NCBI GenBank assembly: GCA_965153355.1
Contig: OZ231127.1
Location: 79,236,001-79,300,000 of the forward strand
Direction: 5' to 3'
Source: Flaccisagitta enflata
Lineage: Eukaryota; Chaetognatha; Sagittoidea; Aphragmophora
DNA: 64,000 nucleotides
Position 1 is the stretch's first letter. Each line of letters starts with the position of its first letter. The translations under genes and the position numbers were made by a program. Shown here in pieces: positions 21,674-33,256 of this stretch. The notes below the pieces were generated by a model. It saw only the letters and a program-made list of their open reading frames with translations. It did not search any database and was not told where the DNA came from.

Positions 21674-22371
21674 TTTCTGTCAAGTCGTTTTTTGGGCGGA
21701 AATTTGTTTGCTCAGTCCACTGCCCCCGCGCCAACTCTTCCGCGACATTAATCCATTGATCCATTCCCGCTCCATTCCAGCTTCATTCCGTTAATAAGAT
21801 ACTTTTCACTATACCTTGGATATTGGAATTGTTCAATTCTAACAAAATATGTGGTTCAAACACCACTTAATGACATATTTCTACGAGCGCTATTTTAATT
21901 TCACTTTCCTTCCAAGAAATAATCTCACGGTCAGAAAACTAGATATAGCTTGCGATGTGTTTTTGATGTCATGACAGTATGATAAGTGACAGTATCATGA
22001 ATAATGATTGTAATGTGAATGACGGTATATCAAAACACGCTACTAGAAGTGACCTTTTCACTAACGTCAGTATCGTGGGCGACAATATCACAATTTACCA
22101 TATTAAAGTTACAACCCCGCTATAACGGAGCCAAGAGTAACGGAAATCCCCTAAAGATGGATGTAGAATCTCAGCCCCTTTATGATATTTCTTTCGATTT
22201 GCTTTGTAGGCAATAACAGAAATCCGCCTATCAGTATAACAGATGAAATTAGTTAGTCTGATGATATCCGTTATTGCTGGGTTCAACTATACATTTGTTA
22301 GCTAATTCTAATCGCTTATTCTCACGATGAATTTCTATAGAAACAAAAACTGATGTATCTAGATTTTCTTA
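21674..22371. other. Intergenic, 3' flank of the GNAT gene
   Basis: Short spurious ORFs only. I recognise no repeat or further exon. Confidence 0.3.
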
Positions 22372-25300
22372 TCATTCCATGGGATGAGACATCCACACAT
22401 TGCCTTCTGCCATGATCCCCAAGCCTGTGTCCATATCCACGTGAAGTGGACTCAATCCTTTTGGTACGATGTACGAACCGGAAGCGGCAATATCGAGACC
22501 CGTCGATTTGATCCACTCGTCGACGGGACCCTCGAAGATTTGACAGCCTTCCATCGGCCACAAAATTCGAGCTCCGAGTCGTTCGTGCGTTCTCAACCAC
22601 GGATCGGCTAACAAGCCGTCCTCTCGACGGACACTCGCGTAATCAGCGAGTGATTGGTGAGGAAAGTCGCTTTTGCCCGATGGACGAACTGGCACCAAAA
22701 AGTACTCGCATTCTGCTAATTTCGCCATTTTCTTCATCTCCATCAGCAACTTCTGGGATAAACCTGGAGTGGAAGTGTCAGTTTCTTTATATTCATGATT
22801 CTGTCTTTATGTTAGTGTCTGTCTGTCTGACTGTCTGTCTGTCTGCTTCTCTGTTTGTCTGTGGTTCTACCTGTCTGTCTGTCTGTCTGACTGTCTGGTT
22901 TTTTTCTGTCTGTCTGTCTGTCTGTCTGTCTGTCGGTCTGTCGGTCGGTCTGTCTGTCTGTCTGTCGGTCAGTCAATAAGTCTGTCAATGTATCATGTCT
23001 TTGGTTCTACCCGTCTCTCTCTTGCTACCTTCCTGTCATCATAATAATCGAGACAAAACCTACCTCGACCTTGTCTGTTTGGAATGACACTTGCGCTCAA
23101 AGCGACCAAGCTGTTGAAACGCTTTTGTTTGGATTGAAATTGTTGGCTTATTTTTACAAGTTCATTGAAAGTCGGTAGATCTTCAATTTCGCCGCTCCAT
23201 TGGAAAGGACAGACCACTCCCAAAGCCACTGGTTCCTCGTTTTCATCAATAAGCACGCATCCCATCGTGTCCCTTTCAGGTTTCTAGAAAGCATTTGCAT
23301 CAAATGTTGGGAAAAAGAGAGAAAGTTTCCATTTGATAACGCCCAAAGGGTTCCGTATCTATCTATGTAAACCTACCCCCCTCTTCCAATCGGCGTCCTC
23401 CATTCCTCTTTTAACAAGTAGTAGGCACATTCTTTTTTTTTTTTCATCTAGGAAGCATGGTAAGCATGTCTCTTCCATTGTCTTTGGTTTGTTGGAGATT
23501 ACTACGCCAAGTACTATCTTGGTCAAATTAAGAGTCCTCGCAATTGAATTTAGTTCTAAAACCTTGAATAATGATCAGAAAAACTTATTTTCTTATTACA
23601 GAAGTTTATTTTAGTGTATTTTGGCACTAGATATTGCTTATATTGTGATTTTTATTGTGTCTTATAGCAGCATCACTGATTTGCGTGTGACAGTTGGATG
23701 CTTCACATAGCAAAAGTTGGGAGTATCCCTTCACCCTACTTAGGTAATGTGGCACTTTGTGCTTCCTTTTGCTCAAAATTCCAAATCGTTAAAAATAGTA
23801 TTAAAAATGATGAATCAATCTGATTTTTTCAATCAGAATACTATCTAGGACCAAAAAAATAGAAACCCAAAATTTGGGCGACCCAGCATATCGGGAACCA
23901 CCCAAACCACCCAAAATGAGGAGGAGGGGGAAAAAGAGCAAAAAACTGACTTTCTCAAAACCTGCTGAAATTTTCAGGGTAGTTAGAGGACACCTAGGGC
24001 TGTCTAAAACTAATTTTGTTTTGGCCAGAAAGTGATTTTTTGCGGAGTTATACTTAGTCAAAGGTACGTAAATAACAAAGAAATAACTACGTGAAACCCC
24101 TCTAGGAGGTCAATTTTTTGTATTTTTAGGGGTCAGGTACCCCCCTTGTCCCCCTTTTTCTTTTTATGCATTCATTAATTAGGTAGTTAGGAAGCTCCAC
24201 AAAAAAAATTGGGACGGATACTCGACGATACTTTTTTTTACGGCCATTTTTAACGAAATATAGAGCTTCATTTCATATCGCCAATGAAGTAAAATTTCAT
24301 CTAAGTTGCTTAAATAACTAGATTTGCTTTCATTATAATAACATGAAACCCCTTGATGAATAGCAACACTACATAAATGTTGTATTAGATATCTTGTTGT
24401 GGTGGGGGTAGAGGAGGAGGAGGAGGAGGAGGAGGATGACGATGTATAAGATGTTGATTGTTCAAGTAAATCAGGAAAAAAGAGAGCAAAACAAATGTTG
24501 GGTTCATAAATAAGAGAAAAAGAGGAAGAAGGAGAAGAAAAGGAAGAAGAAAAAGAAGAAGAATAAAAACAAGAAGAAGAAGAAGAAGAAGAAGAAGAAG
24601 AAGAAGAAGAAGAAGAAGAAGAAGAAGAAGAAGAAGAAGAAGAAGAAGCAGCAACGTGCAGTTTGTAAAGCAGAGTAGCATAAATTAGCACATTGTCTTA
24701 AAAAAATGCTGCTTTCACTAGAATTAGAAGAGGGAATAAGAGGATGATGGAAGGAATAGAGGAAGAATGAGAAGAAGAGGGAGGAAGAGGAAGAAGGAGG
24801 AAGAAGTAGAGGGAGGAAGAAGAAGAAGTGTACAAGAACAAAGAAGGGAAAAAAGAGGTAGAAAATGAAAAAAAATATAAAACATAGGGTATCAAAAAGA
24901 GGGAATAGTAAGAAAAGAAGAAGAAGAAGAGGAAGGAGAGCAAGAAGAGAGAAATAAGGAGAAGAAGAAGAGGGAAGAAAAAGAAGAAGAAGGAACAAGA
25001 AGAAGAGGGAAGAAGAAGGAAAAGAAGAAGAAGGAAGAAGAAGGATAAGAAAAAGAAGAAGAAGAAGAAGAAAAAGAAGAGGGAAGAAGAAGAAGAGGGA
25101 AGAAGAAGAAGAAGAAGAAGAAGAGGGAAGAAGAAGAATTAAATGTTTATTTTTAAAATGCCTGTGCACAATATTTTTAATAAGCATAAGCTTAAATGCT
25201 CTAAAAATCTAGATTTGATGTTTTTTGGTTGCCGCGCCATGAAATGGCCCCAGAAACAGTTCCCTGGGGCCCCCAGACCTCCTTGAATATATTTTACTAA

Positions 25301-28300
25301 TTAAGGTTTACTTTGATGGTGCTTGTTCACAATTCTTTACTAAAGAAATAAGCTTGAATGCTCTAAAAATCAAGATTTTCAATGATTTTAATTGCCGGGC
25401 CATGAAATCGCCCCATAATAGCCTCCTGGGGACTTTCTGGGGACCCCCCAAATGTATTTTTGTTTCTAGTTGTATGTTTGTCTGGTCCCTGTCCACCATT
25501 CTGACCAAAGAAATAAGCTTGAATGCTCTAAAAATCAAGATTTTCGATGATTTTAGTTGCCGGGCCATGATATCCCCCCATAATAGCCCCCTGGGGACCC
25601 CCTGGGGACCCCCTGACCCCCCAAATGTTTTTTTTTTTCTAGTTGTATGTTTGTCTGGTCCCTGTCCACCATTCTGACCAAAGAAATAAGCTTGAATGCT
25701 CTAAAACTTATGATATTAGTCGCCGGGCCATGAAATCACCCCAAAATAGTCCCCTGGGGACCCCCTGACCCCCCAAATGTATTCTTTTTTTCTAGTTTCA
25801 TGTTTGTCTGGTCCCTGTCCACCATTCTGAGCAATAATAACCAACTTTTGGGATAGTTGGAATTGTAAGCCACCTTTACATTGGAGCGGCACAGAGTGTG
25901 TGGAGGAGCAAAAATCATGAAGATGACCATTATCTTTTTTTCAAAATTCCTTCATCTTCCGTTTTTGTTTTGGCCTTAAAGTTTACACTGATTTCCCAGA
26001 ATTCAGCAAAATCCTGTGTAGTTTTGTTACAAAAAGGACAATTATTTGTTTTAAAAAATCATGATGTGTGTAAAAATAAATAAAAATATCAGATTATAAG
26101 TTATGAAAGAGCAAATGAAAACGCAGAATTGCAATTCTATGAAGAGTAGAAAATTATGAAAGCTGATTCAAACAATGTCAGCATATTGTTTTATCCCACT
26201 GCATTATGCAAATTAGGTCTTCAAAAACAATTTTCTAAAAAACGGAAGATGAATGATTTTTGATAAAACAAAAATAGTAAGGTCTTAAAATTGGTAACTC
26301 CACATTAGGTGAAGAGGGTGAAAAGAAAGCACCAACTTTTGCTATGCGAAGCACCCAAGTGTGACAGGTTTCTCATCTCTTTTATCTGTTTTTGCCACTT
26401 TGGTTTTATGGTGAGGCTTGTACTAATTTTGTTGTAAAATCTAAACTATTTGAGCAAATGAGCTCAGCTTGGTGGCAAATGAAAGCTCTTTTGAAGCTCT
26501 TTACAACAGTCACCGATTTTCTTATGTTTCTATAATTTCTATGTATAAAAAATTTTCAAATGAAGCTGCTGGAATTTCAAAAATGGAAATCAATGATTTT
26601 TACCTTAAAAATCAAAATGAATCATTTTACTCTTTCTGCTGTAAAATCTAAACAAATTGAGCTACAGAGTTCTGCTTGATGGCATTAGATCGCATTTTTG
26701 CAGAGCTTTCTAATGGTCCCCAATTTTTATATGTTTTTTTGAATAATCTGGCCTCAATGTAAGAAAACATGGCGGACTCTTAATTTGACCAAGATAGTAC
26801 TACACGCTTGTTTTACAATAAGTGAACTCATTAGATGGGTCTAAAATGTGTGGACGTCTCTTCTGACTTTTAATTTGGGACCAATCTGGCATCTGTAACT
26901 TAAGTCATTTAGAAATGAGAGCAATTCAAAAAAAACCTTTCAGAATCAAAATCATGTTCAAAGTGCTTCTCCTCTAAATGCTCAATTCATTTAAAATTGA
27001 TATTGTAGCTACAATATTTGACCCAGACCCATGAAATTTTTACACAACAAGGCCGGATACACGGCCAATACCAGTTGCGGACAGGTGGGCAGGGGCGGAA
27101 ATGCGTGTTTTCACACTTTCCAACTTGATCACCACGGACCGACCGACCAACCGACCAACCAACCGACCAACGGACAGACGGACAAAGCTTCTTATATAGT
27201 TGCTAGTCCGCGACTAAAAAACCGGAGCTCATGTGGTCTTTGAATCTTTTTTCAAAATTATTTTTGCACTTTTAGAAGCAGAATGCCATCATTTTCTTAT
27301 ACCTAATTTGGCATGATACACCCTGTAGAGTGGCATTTGCCTACATAGATACAATTCCGGCCATCGAGACGATTTTAGAATGTTTTTTTACCAAATAGGG
27401 CTTCTTCGGGTACTTTAGAAAATAGCTTAATCAAACCATTAAAAAGACTGTATCTCGAGAACTAGGAAGAAATGTAAAATTTGTCTAGATGGCGGGAACT
27501 GTATTAGGATAAGCTATCGGGCACCAAATCACTGTGATACAGTGTGAACATTGTCAAATGCAAAAAAGTATTGAGCTCTTGCTCCTAGATGCTTTATTTT
27601 TCTGGAATCGCTTTTCTCTTTAAGTACTATGTTTGACGTTTTCTGTATCAAAATTTCATGGGTCTAACACAACATTAAATTGAAGTAAAAGAGGCATTTC
27701 TAGAAGAAGCTCATTTTCAGCTCAAAATCTTCTTCTTTAGACAGGAAAGTTTTGTTTGATTTGCTCTCATATGAAGATGACTTGAGCTACAAATGCCAGA
27801 TTGATCTCAAATGGGAGATAATTTGACTCTCTTTCATTTAAGACCAAGGTAGCATCTGTGGCTAAGGTCATTTTAACATCAAAACAATTCAAAAAGAAAC
27901 TGCCCAGATCAAAAAATTCAGTAATCAAACTTAAGCTGTAAATCTTCATTTTACTTCAAACTGTTGTTATGAACAAACTATTCAACTCAGACCCATGAAA
28001 TTTTGACACAAAGAACATCAAGCATAATATTATAAAAGGAAAATGATTCCAGATCATGAAGATGAAGCATCAAGGAGTAAAAGCTTGATACTTTTTTGCA
28101 TTTGACAATGTTCACCCTGTAATGAGTTAATGACCATTACACTAATAGGGTGCTGGAAATCCTGGCTGCCCAAGGCCCCTCTTACTTTGATATCCTTTCC
28201 TATGTAAATCTACACTCTAAGACTAAACAGCCGTACCAGTCGTCGTCCAAGATTCCCATTCAGAATGAATCTGGGGAATGCGGCCTCTGCAACAGCGTAC

Positions 28301-28407
28301 ATTTTGTCTGCGAGATCCAGTCTTTGTTGTATCGTTGACACGCGGAATAACTCGCTTTTTTCTTTACCAGATTCCTCATATCTTAAATTATGAAGTTTTA
28401 AAGTCAT
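22372..28407 (-). CDS. GNAT-fold N-acetyltransferase-like protein
   Basis: Minus-strand model with exons 28407-28237 (start ATG 28407, in-frame stop just upstream), 23283-23064 and 22763-22372 (stop TGA); about 260 codons. The introns are GT-AG and the phases match (0 and 1). Joining exons 2 and 3 recreates VIPNRQGRGLSQKLLMEM, the acetyl-CoA pyrophosphate-binding motif (Q/RxxGxG) of GNATs. The C-terminal exon carries YASVRREDGL, DPWLRTHERLGARI and EGPVDEWIKSTGL, and ends GNVWMSHPME. These features match a family of about 260-residue GNAT-like proteins that I recall mainly from bacteria. The substrate is unknown. About 12 residues usually present between exons 1 and 2 are missing, so a micro-exon may be unmodelled. 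The roughly 5-kb first intron is repeat-filled. Confidence 0.7.
22797..22975 (+). repeat. (CTGT)n microsatellite in GNAT-gene intron
   Basis: CTGT/CTGA units with GTCG variants, in the second intron of the minus-strand GNAT gene. Confidence 0.9.
24410..25138 (+). repeat. (GAA)n and purine-rich tract
   Basis: GAGGAG, AAGAAG and mixed purine repeats over about 700 bp, with a pure AAG run at 24572-24648. Ser/Leu/Phe ORFs on the minus strand are artefacts. Potential triplex-forming DNA. Confidence 0.9.
25188..25850 (+). repeat. About 165-bp tandem repeat, four copies
   Basis: Units begin AAGCTTGAATGCTCTAAAA at about 25188, 25350, 25515 and 25688 (spacing 162-173 bp). Each contains GCCGGGCCATGAAATC, CTGGGGACCCCC and TGTTTGTCTGGTCCCTGTCC. 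Confidence 0.85.
27046..27220 (-). mobile_element. Hairpin-ended element, minus strand
   Basis: AACAAGGCCGGATACACGGCC on the left, GGTGGGCAGGGGCGG, a GACCGACCAACC tract, then CTTATATAGTTGCTAGTCCGCGACTAAAAA on the right. The distal GTTGCGGAC matches the hairpin arm. Confidence 0.6.
27538..28121. mobile_element. Palindromic TACAG..CACCCTGTA element
   Basis: TACAGTGTGAACATTGTCAA and TTGACAATGTTCACCCTGTA are inverted termini. CAAAAAAGTATTGAGCTC pairs with its inverse near 28085. About 580 bp, non-coding. Confidence 0.65.
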
Positions 28408-28762
28408 TTCTTATGATGAGACTATACAGCGTCGGACGCATTATAATGCCCGTTTTAACCCACCCATACCCATAACTCAATTTGAACATGGTATTAAATT
28501 CAAATCGGGCGTTGAGACATATCAAGTTATCAGCAGCATGTAGACTCATCGAGGCGCCTATCGATCTTTTTACCCGAAGTATGTTTTTTTTATGATTTTG
28601 GCAGCCCGGGGGAATAAATACAGCGTTACCCCAATTTTCTATAGTCGGTATATTTGATATATCAAAGATTTTCGCCGAGAAATTTAAAGAATCATCATAG
28701 TTTTTTAAAACAAAACATTATGGATATCACATCATTCCTCGATTACATACATACTGACTCAC

Positions 28763-28861
28763 CTTTGGCATTTTTGTCATGATCCATTGAGTCACGAATA
28801 AGCTGAGAGCTCTAATGGCTCCTGTCGTTTCTTCAGAGTGTTGAGTGGAAGTTTTGTCCAA
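28763..28861 (-). CDS. Isolated possible exon, unknown gene
   Basis: On the minus strand a TTTTCTGCGACAG acceptor precedes a 99-bp open segment and a strong GTGAGT donor follows. It would encode 33 residues including TSTQHSEETTGAI and SLFVTQWIMTKMPK, phase 0 at both ends. It is not phase-compatible with the acceptors I see at the first GNAT exon, so it may belong to another gene or be chance. Confidence 0.25.
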
Positions 28862-28919
28862 CTGTCGCAGAAAACCAAGCTTTTATTTGGACTTTCTCAA
28901 AAGATTCCGACTCGTCGTA

Positions 28920-29513
28920 ACAGGGTGTCCAATAAATTTGGTAAAATTTGAAAAAGAATATCCAAAAACTATCCCTAGATGATTATTTCAGTTGAAAAAA
29001 GGGTTAAACATGAAAGTTGGTGGTTTATGAATATTCATTACCACACAGACAGCAAGAATCCATTAAATGGGATCTGTACAAGGCAGGAAAGGTTCATCTG
29101 CAGTGGTTTTGAGAAAATTGGCTTTGATAGACTGAGAGAAATAGATGGTATCTTTTGGATTGTTTCAGTGGATTCTTTTCAATGTATTGATCCAATTTTG
29201 AGTCAGTAGGGCAGTCCTACTTCAATATTGTATATCCCCCTATTTGTTGACCTTATTGGGAAACAAAATTTGATGTCATAGTTAACCATATGGTTGCTCT
29301 CCTTTCCCACTTTTCACTGGTTAAAATCACGTAAAATTGGAAAATTGGTCTTGGGCATAACTCCTTCCTGTTTAAACCAGGGAAGTCCTCATGAAATTCT
29401 AGAATGTAATAGAACTAATTAGGAGGGTACATACCAAATTTCAGCTTACCAGGTCATCTAGAAGTATAGTTTCTGTGCAATAATGATTTTACCAAATTTA
29501 TTGGACACCCTGT
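28920..29513. mobile_element. Mariner-like MITE, ACAGGGTGTCC ends
   Basis: TA-ACAGGGTGTCCAATAAATTTG and CAAATTTATTGGACACCCTGT-TA enclose 594 bp that pairs along most of its length. The termini and the TA duplication resemble Tc1/mariner non-autonomous derivatives. No transposase. Confidence 0.75.
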
Positions 29514-29766
29514 TACAACGTAGGAAAATAAAAAACAGAATAATGAAATCAATATTTTGCATCTATTCCAAGAATGCTTTAGGATACGGCGAGAAATGTG
29601 ACAAATAAAGGGGAAGGTACAGACAGGGAGAATGAGACAATCGGGAATTGAAATGACTATGGAGAAAGGAGGAGAGAGATCAATTAGACAGATCGATCAG
29701 GTCATGCCCCTGTCTTCCTGCGTGTGGATAACCGGTTATTGAAAGACACACAACCTTTAACAAACT

Positions 29767-29767
<1 letters not shown>

Positions 29768-29809
<42 letters not shown>
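29768..29809 (+). repeat. (CT)n microsatellite
   Basis: CT run about 40 bp upstream of a possible splice acceptor. Confidence 0.85.
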
Positions 29810-29810
<1 letters not shown>

Positions 29811-29847
29811 CCCTATCCATGTTTTTGTTTCCTCCCCCTCTCTCTAG

Positions 29848-29944
29848 CTTTGAGGCTATCACGCACGAAGGAGTGGTTATAGTGTCGCGCCTCAATTTCA
29901 GCAAAGACGGTTTGTTTTGGGGATCACGCCTCTTCTCAACCTGA
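29848..29944 (+). CDS. Possible terminal exon, unknown gene
   Basis: CCTCCCCCTCTCTCTAG acceptor followed by 97 bp open to a TGA, encoding FEAITHEGVVIVSRLNF then SKDGLFWGSRLFST. No matching upstream exon was found. It could be a chance ORF. Confidence 0.25.
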
Positions 29945-29994
29945 AAAAAGGATGGAAGCGAAACTGCCACGGCTGCACGGATTGTGCCAAAAAT

Positions 29995-30159
<165 letters not shown>

Positions 30160-30510
30160 ACGATGACTTTACACGCGTAGATTTTCCGCCCATTTTACAG
30201 TATCGCAGTCCCTTTATAAAAATTGTGTTTTACCAATATTGCGTTTCTCTTTGTGGAGCTCCACATTCTAAATCGTTTGAGATACAGTTAAACCCCACTC
30301 TAACGGATTTCAAACGCTTAATGATTTCTTTTCTGTTATAATCAACATTATTAATACCGTATTTTTTCTAAAAAGCGCCCCGGGCGCTTTTGAAAATGAA
30401 ATAAAACTTGGCTTTTTAACCCTTCAATTAGCGCCCCCTTTACAATAGTAGTAGTACAATAGTACAATAGTAGATAATAGGACAATAGTAGATGAACTGT
30501 CATTCAGTCT

Positions 30511-30718
30511 TTTTTAGTCGCGTGCTACGCGACTCTACACCCCGCTTTGTCGGTCGGTCCGTCCGTCTGTCTGTCCGTCGGTCCGTCCGTCACACTTTAC
30601 TTTTTTTTTGTTTTTGCGTTCTTTGGCCTCACTGCTCCTGCCCAAATGATGAAGTGACCTCAAATATGGCCCCTGCCCACCCGCACGCGACTAGGGTAGC
30701 GGTGTATCCGGCCTTGTT
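30511..30718 (+). mobile_element. Hairpin-ended element, GTCGCG subfamily, reference copy
   Basis: TTTTTAGTCGCGTGCTACGCGACTCTACACCCCGCTTTGTCGG; GTCC/GTCG tract; ACACTTTACTTT; TTGGCCTCACTGCTCCTGCCC; GGCCCCTGCCCACCCGCACGCGACT; GTGTATCCGGCCTTGTT. At 208 bp both ends are intact. The stem AGTCGCGTGC is echoed inverted as GCACGCGACT about 25 bp before the end. Confidence 0.75.
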
Positions 30719-30922
30719 AACTGAATAACTATCACGCATAAAACAAAATACAACATCTAGTTTGAATTGAACTGAAAAAAAAATTTATAAGGAAATTTTC
30801 TCGCTTTATAAATCTAAAAATTGTTTTAAAAAATCAATCATGCCATTCTTGCTATTCCTATTCTCGCTCAATATATAGTTTTCATTTATTTAAAAATACA
30901 AGATAACTGTTGATCTTTTTTA

Positions 30923-31467
30923 TACAGTAGATCTCGTCTAGACTTGAGATAACGGGGGCAAGCACTGTGGAAAGACCAATGAAGCCAGGGGAGCAATATT
31001 TGGATCATAGATTAATCAAAGGATGCTTAACATGATATTGGTTTGCCACAACATTTCGTTAAAATATCAATATTTTGAGAGATTTTTTAGGGAACATTGC
31101 TTAAAATCAAATTTGCTACAACTTTCCCACAGTATGTTCTGTAAGAATGTCGCTCGTTTGGCTGTTGCTAGGGAGCGTATCTATGTGTGACAACCCTTAG
31201 CAACCGCTAAACGAGCGACATTCTTACAGAACATACTGTGGGAAAGTTGTAGCAAAGTTAATTTTAAAAAATGTTCCCTCAAAAAATTTCTCAAAATATT
31301 GATACTTTAGCGTGAATACATGGAAATGTGTTTCCATGGCAACCAGCTATCATAGGCAAAAACGCATCCCTTTATAAGTCTATGTTTCAAATATCACTCC
31401 CTTGGCTTCATTTGTTTTTCTACAATGCTTGCCCCCGTTATCTCAAGTCTAGACGAGATCTACTGTA
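30923..31467. mobile_element. Palindromic TACAGTAGATCTCGTCTAGA element
   Basis: 545 bp, bounded by TACAGTAGATCTCG and CGAGATCTACTGTA. The arms include GATAACGGGGGCAAGC and ACATTCTTACAGAACATACTG. This is the uninterrupted relative of the 10485 element. Another relative is at 37471. Confidence 0.8.
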
Positions 31468-31544
31468 TCTATTTTGAATAATACCTCTGCGATTGTTTAC
31501 CATAATTGAGCACCAAATAGGCTCATGCAGATCACAATTCTTAA

Positions 31545-31830
31545 TGATTCTTTTTTTTTTTTTTTTTTTCATTCTCTTTTTTTCTACTTTTCCTTTATGT
31601 TTTACTTTTTTTCTTTATTTCTTTTCTTTGTTTCTGTCTTTTTTTTTTTTTTCCTCTTTTCTTTTTTTTTTCTTTTTCCTTTTTTTTTTCTTTTTTTTTT
31701 TCCTCTTTTATTTTATATTTTTATTGGGGGGGTGGACTGCAGGCACGGGGTTCCCCTGAGCCGCGGGGCCCTAGGCTTAAGCCTCTCAAGCCTATTGGGT
31801 GATCCGCCTCAGCTTAAACGACAAGGCGCA
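31545..31830 (+). repeat. Pyrimidine tract plus GCGGGGCCCTAGG segment
   Basis: A T/C-rich tract is followed by CCGCGGGGCCCTAGG. Related arrangements occur at about 33515-33715 and 58560-58820, with the G/C box alone at about 56157. This suggests a dispersed repeat whose pyrimidine tract is part of the unit. Confidence 0.5.
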
Positions 31831-32102
31831 CTGGCGCACATATTGACCGTAACACGGCTTTTTTTTTTTTTGTCAAGAAAAAAAAAAAGTTCTAACATGG
31901 GTATGGTTTTCTAATCAATATTGCTAGTGTCAGTACTTCCACCAGTACAGTAGTAATCTTTGATTGTTACTTTTGTAAGAGATTTTGTGTATACTAAATG
32001 GTATAGGCATGTCCGAACCTATACTAATGAGGTATGCAGTCAAGCTGATAGTTTTTTCAGGTAAGCATTCCTCTTGTTAATTGTAATCTGGAGGCCTTTT
32101 GT

Positions 32103-32443
32103 AATAGGGGTGGGGGAAATGCACTTTAGTCAACAGATCAAATTGCAGATGAAGGAAATGTCATAATATGATAAGAATAGATAGTATGCCAAGTTTCAGG
32201 GCCTTTGGAACAGTTTCAGCCTAGCCCTCCACCCCCCTGATTTCCCATAGAAAATGTAAAGGAATGATTTTGGCCTCAAAAGTTTCCTATCTTTTATAAT
32301 GGGGCAGGAGGGGGTGGAGGGCTTGGCGAAAAATGGTCCAAAGGCCCTGAAACTTGGCATACTATCTATTCTTATCTTATCATGACATTTCCTTCATCTG
32401 CAACTTGATCTGTTGACTAAAGTGCATTTCCCCCACCCCTATT
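32103..32443. mobile_element. Palindromic element (about 340 bp)
   Basis: AATAGGGGTGGGGGAAATGC and GCATTTCCCCCACCCCTATT are the ends. Arms pair continuously (CAGGGCCTTTGG with CCAAAGGCCCTG) to a centre near 32273. Confidence 0.8.
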
Positions 32444-32533
32444 TTGTAAGGGCAATGTTGTTTCAACTTTCATGCGCTGGGCCCGATCAACCATATGTGT
32501 GGCCCGAGGCTACTGTTGCTACGAGGCCCCAGT

Positions 32534-33256
32534 AGTTTTAATAAAGCCGGATACACGGCTACCCTAGTTGTATGATGGTGGGCACGAACAGTGCTGGAGA
32601 AGGTCTCCAGGGCATCTAGGCAGGAGAAGCATGCTCAAAAAACTCAAAAAAGCCAAAAATTTAACTAGTCATCCAAGGATCGCACATGGTCAGCGGTACC
32701 CGATGCCCTGCTGAGTGATCCAGTGAAGAAGTGGAGTGAGAGCAGGGCAGCGGCCCCAAAGGGCCGATGTCCTGTAGAACACAGGGGGGAATTTCGAGAC
32801 GTCCGTCCGTCCTGAGGGGGCTCTAGATGGCTGATTTATGCCACTGAAGGCATATCTGAGGGTTGGAGGGCATAATTAAGGCTTGGAGAGCAGATTTGAG
32901 GTTTGGCGGGCTGGTTATAAGCTGGGAGGGCTGATTGAAGGTCTGGAGGGCAGATTTGAGGTCTGAGAGGCAGATTTAGGGCATGGGAGGGGGGCTGATT
33001 TGAAGCCAAGAGGGCTGATTTTAGGCCTGGAGGGCTAAATTGAGTCCTGGGAGGGCTAATTTGAGGCCTTGATGGTCAACGGGGGGGGGGGGACGGACGG
33101 AAGGATGGACGGACGGACGGATGGACGTCTCGAAATTCCCCCCTGTGTTCTAATGGACATCGGCCCTTTGGGGCCGCTGCCCATAAAAGGGGACCAACCG
33201 ACCATCTGACCAACCAACTGACCGACAAAGCGGGGTGTAGCGCGACCAAAAACAAG
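32534..33256 (-). mobile_element. Minus-strand hairpin element split by a foldback element
   Basis: AAAGCCGGATACACGGCTACC at the left and the GACCGACAAAGCGGGGTGTAGCGCGACC end at the right belong to the GTCGCG subfamily. Between them lies a foldback-family copy (about 32680-33185). Its arms carry GGCCCCAAAGGGCCGATGTCC and its inverse, and its middle has imperfect 20-bp repeats such as GGAGGGCAGATTTGAGG. Confidence 0.6.

Larger units (their letters stand above)
23490..26815. repeat. 3.3-kb element with inverted ends
   Basis: ACTATCTTGGTCAAATTAAG at about 23512 pairs with CTTAATTTGACCAAGATAGT at about 26780. GCTTCACATAGCAAAAGTTGG at about 23700 pairs with CCAACTTTTGCTATGCGAAG near 26335. The interior holds purine tracts and a 165-bp tandem array. 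Whether it moved as one unit is uncertain. Confidence 0.5.
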
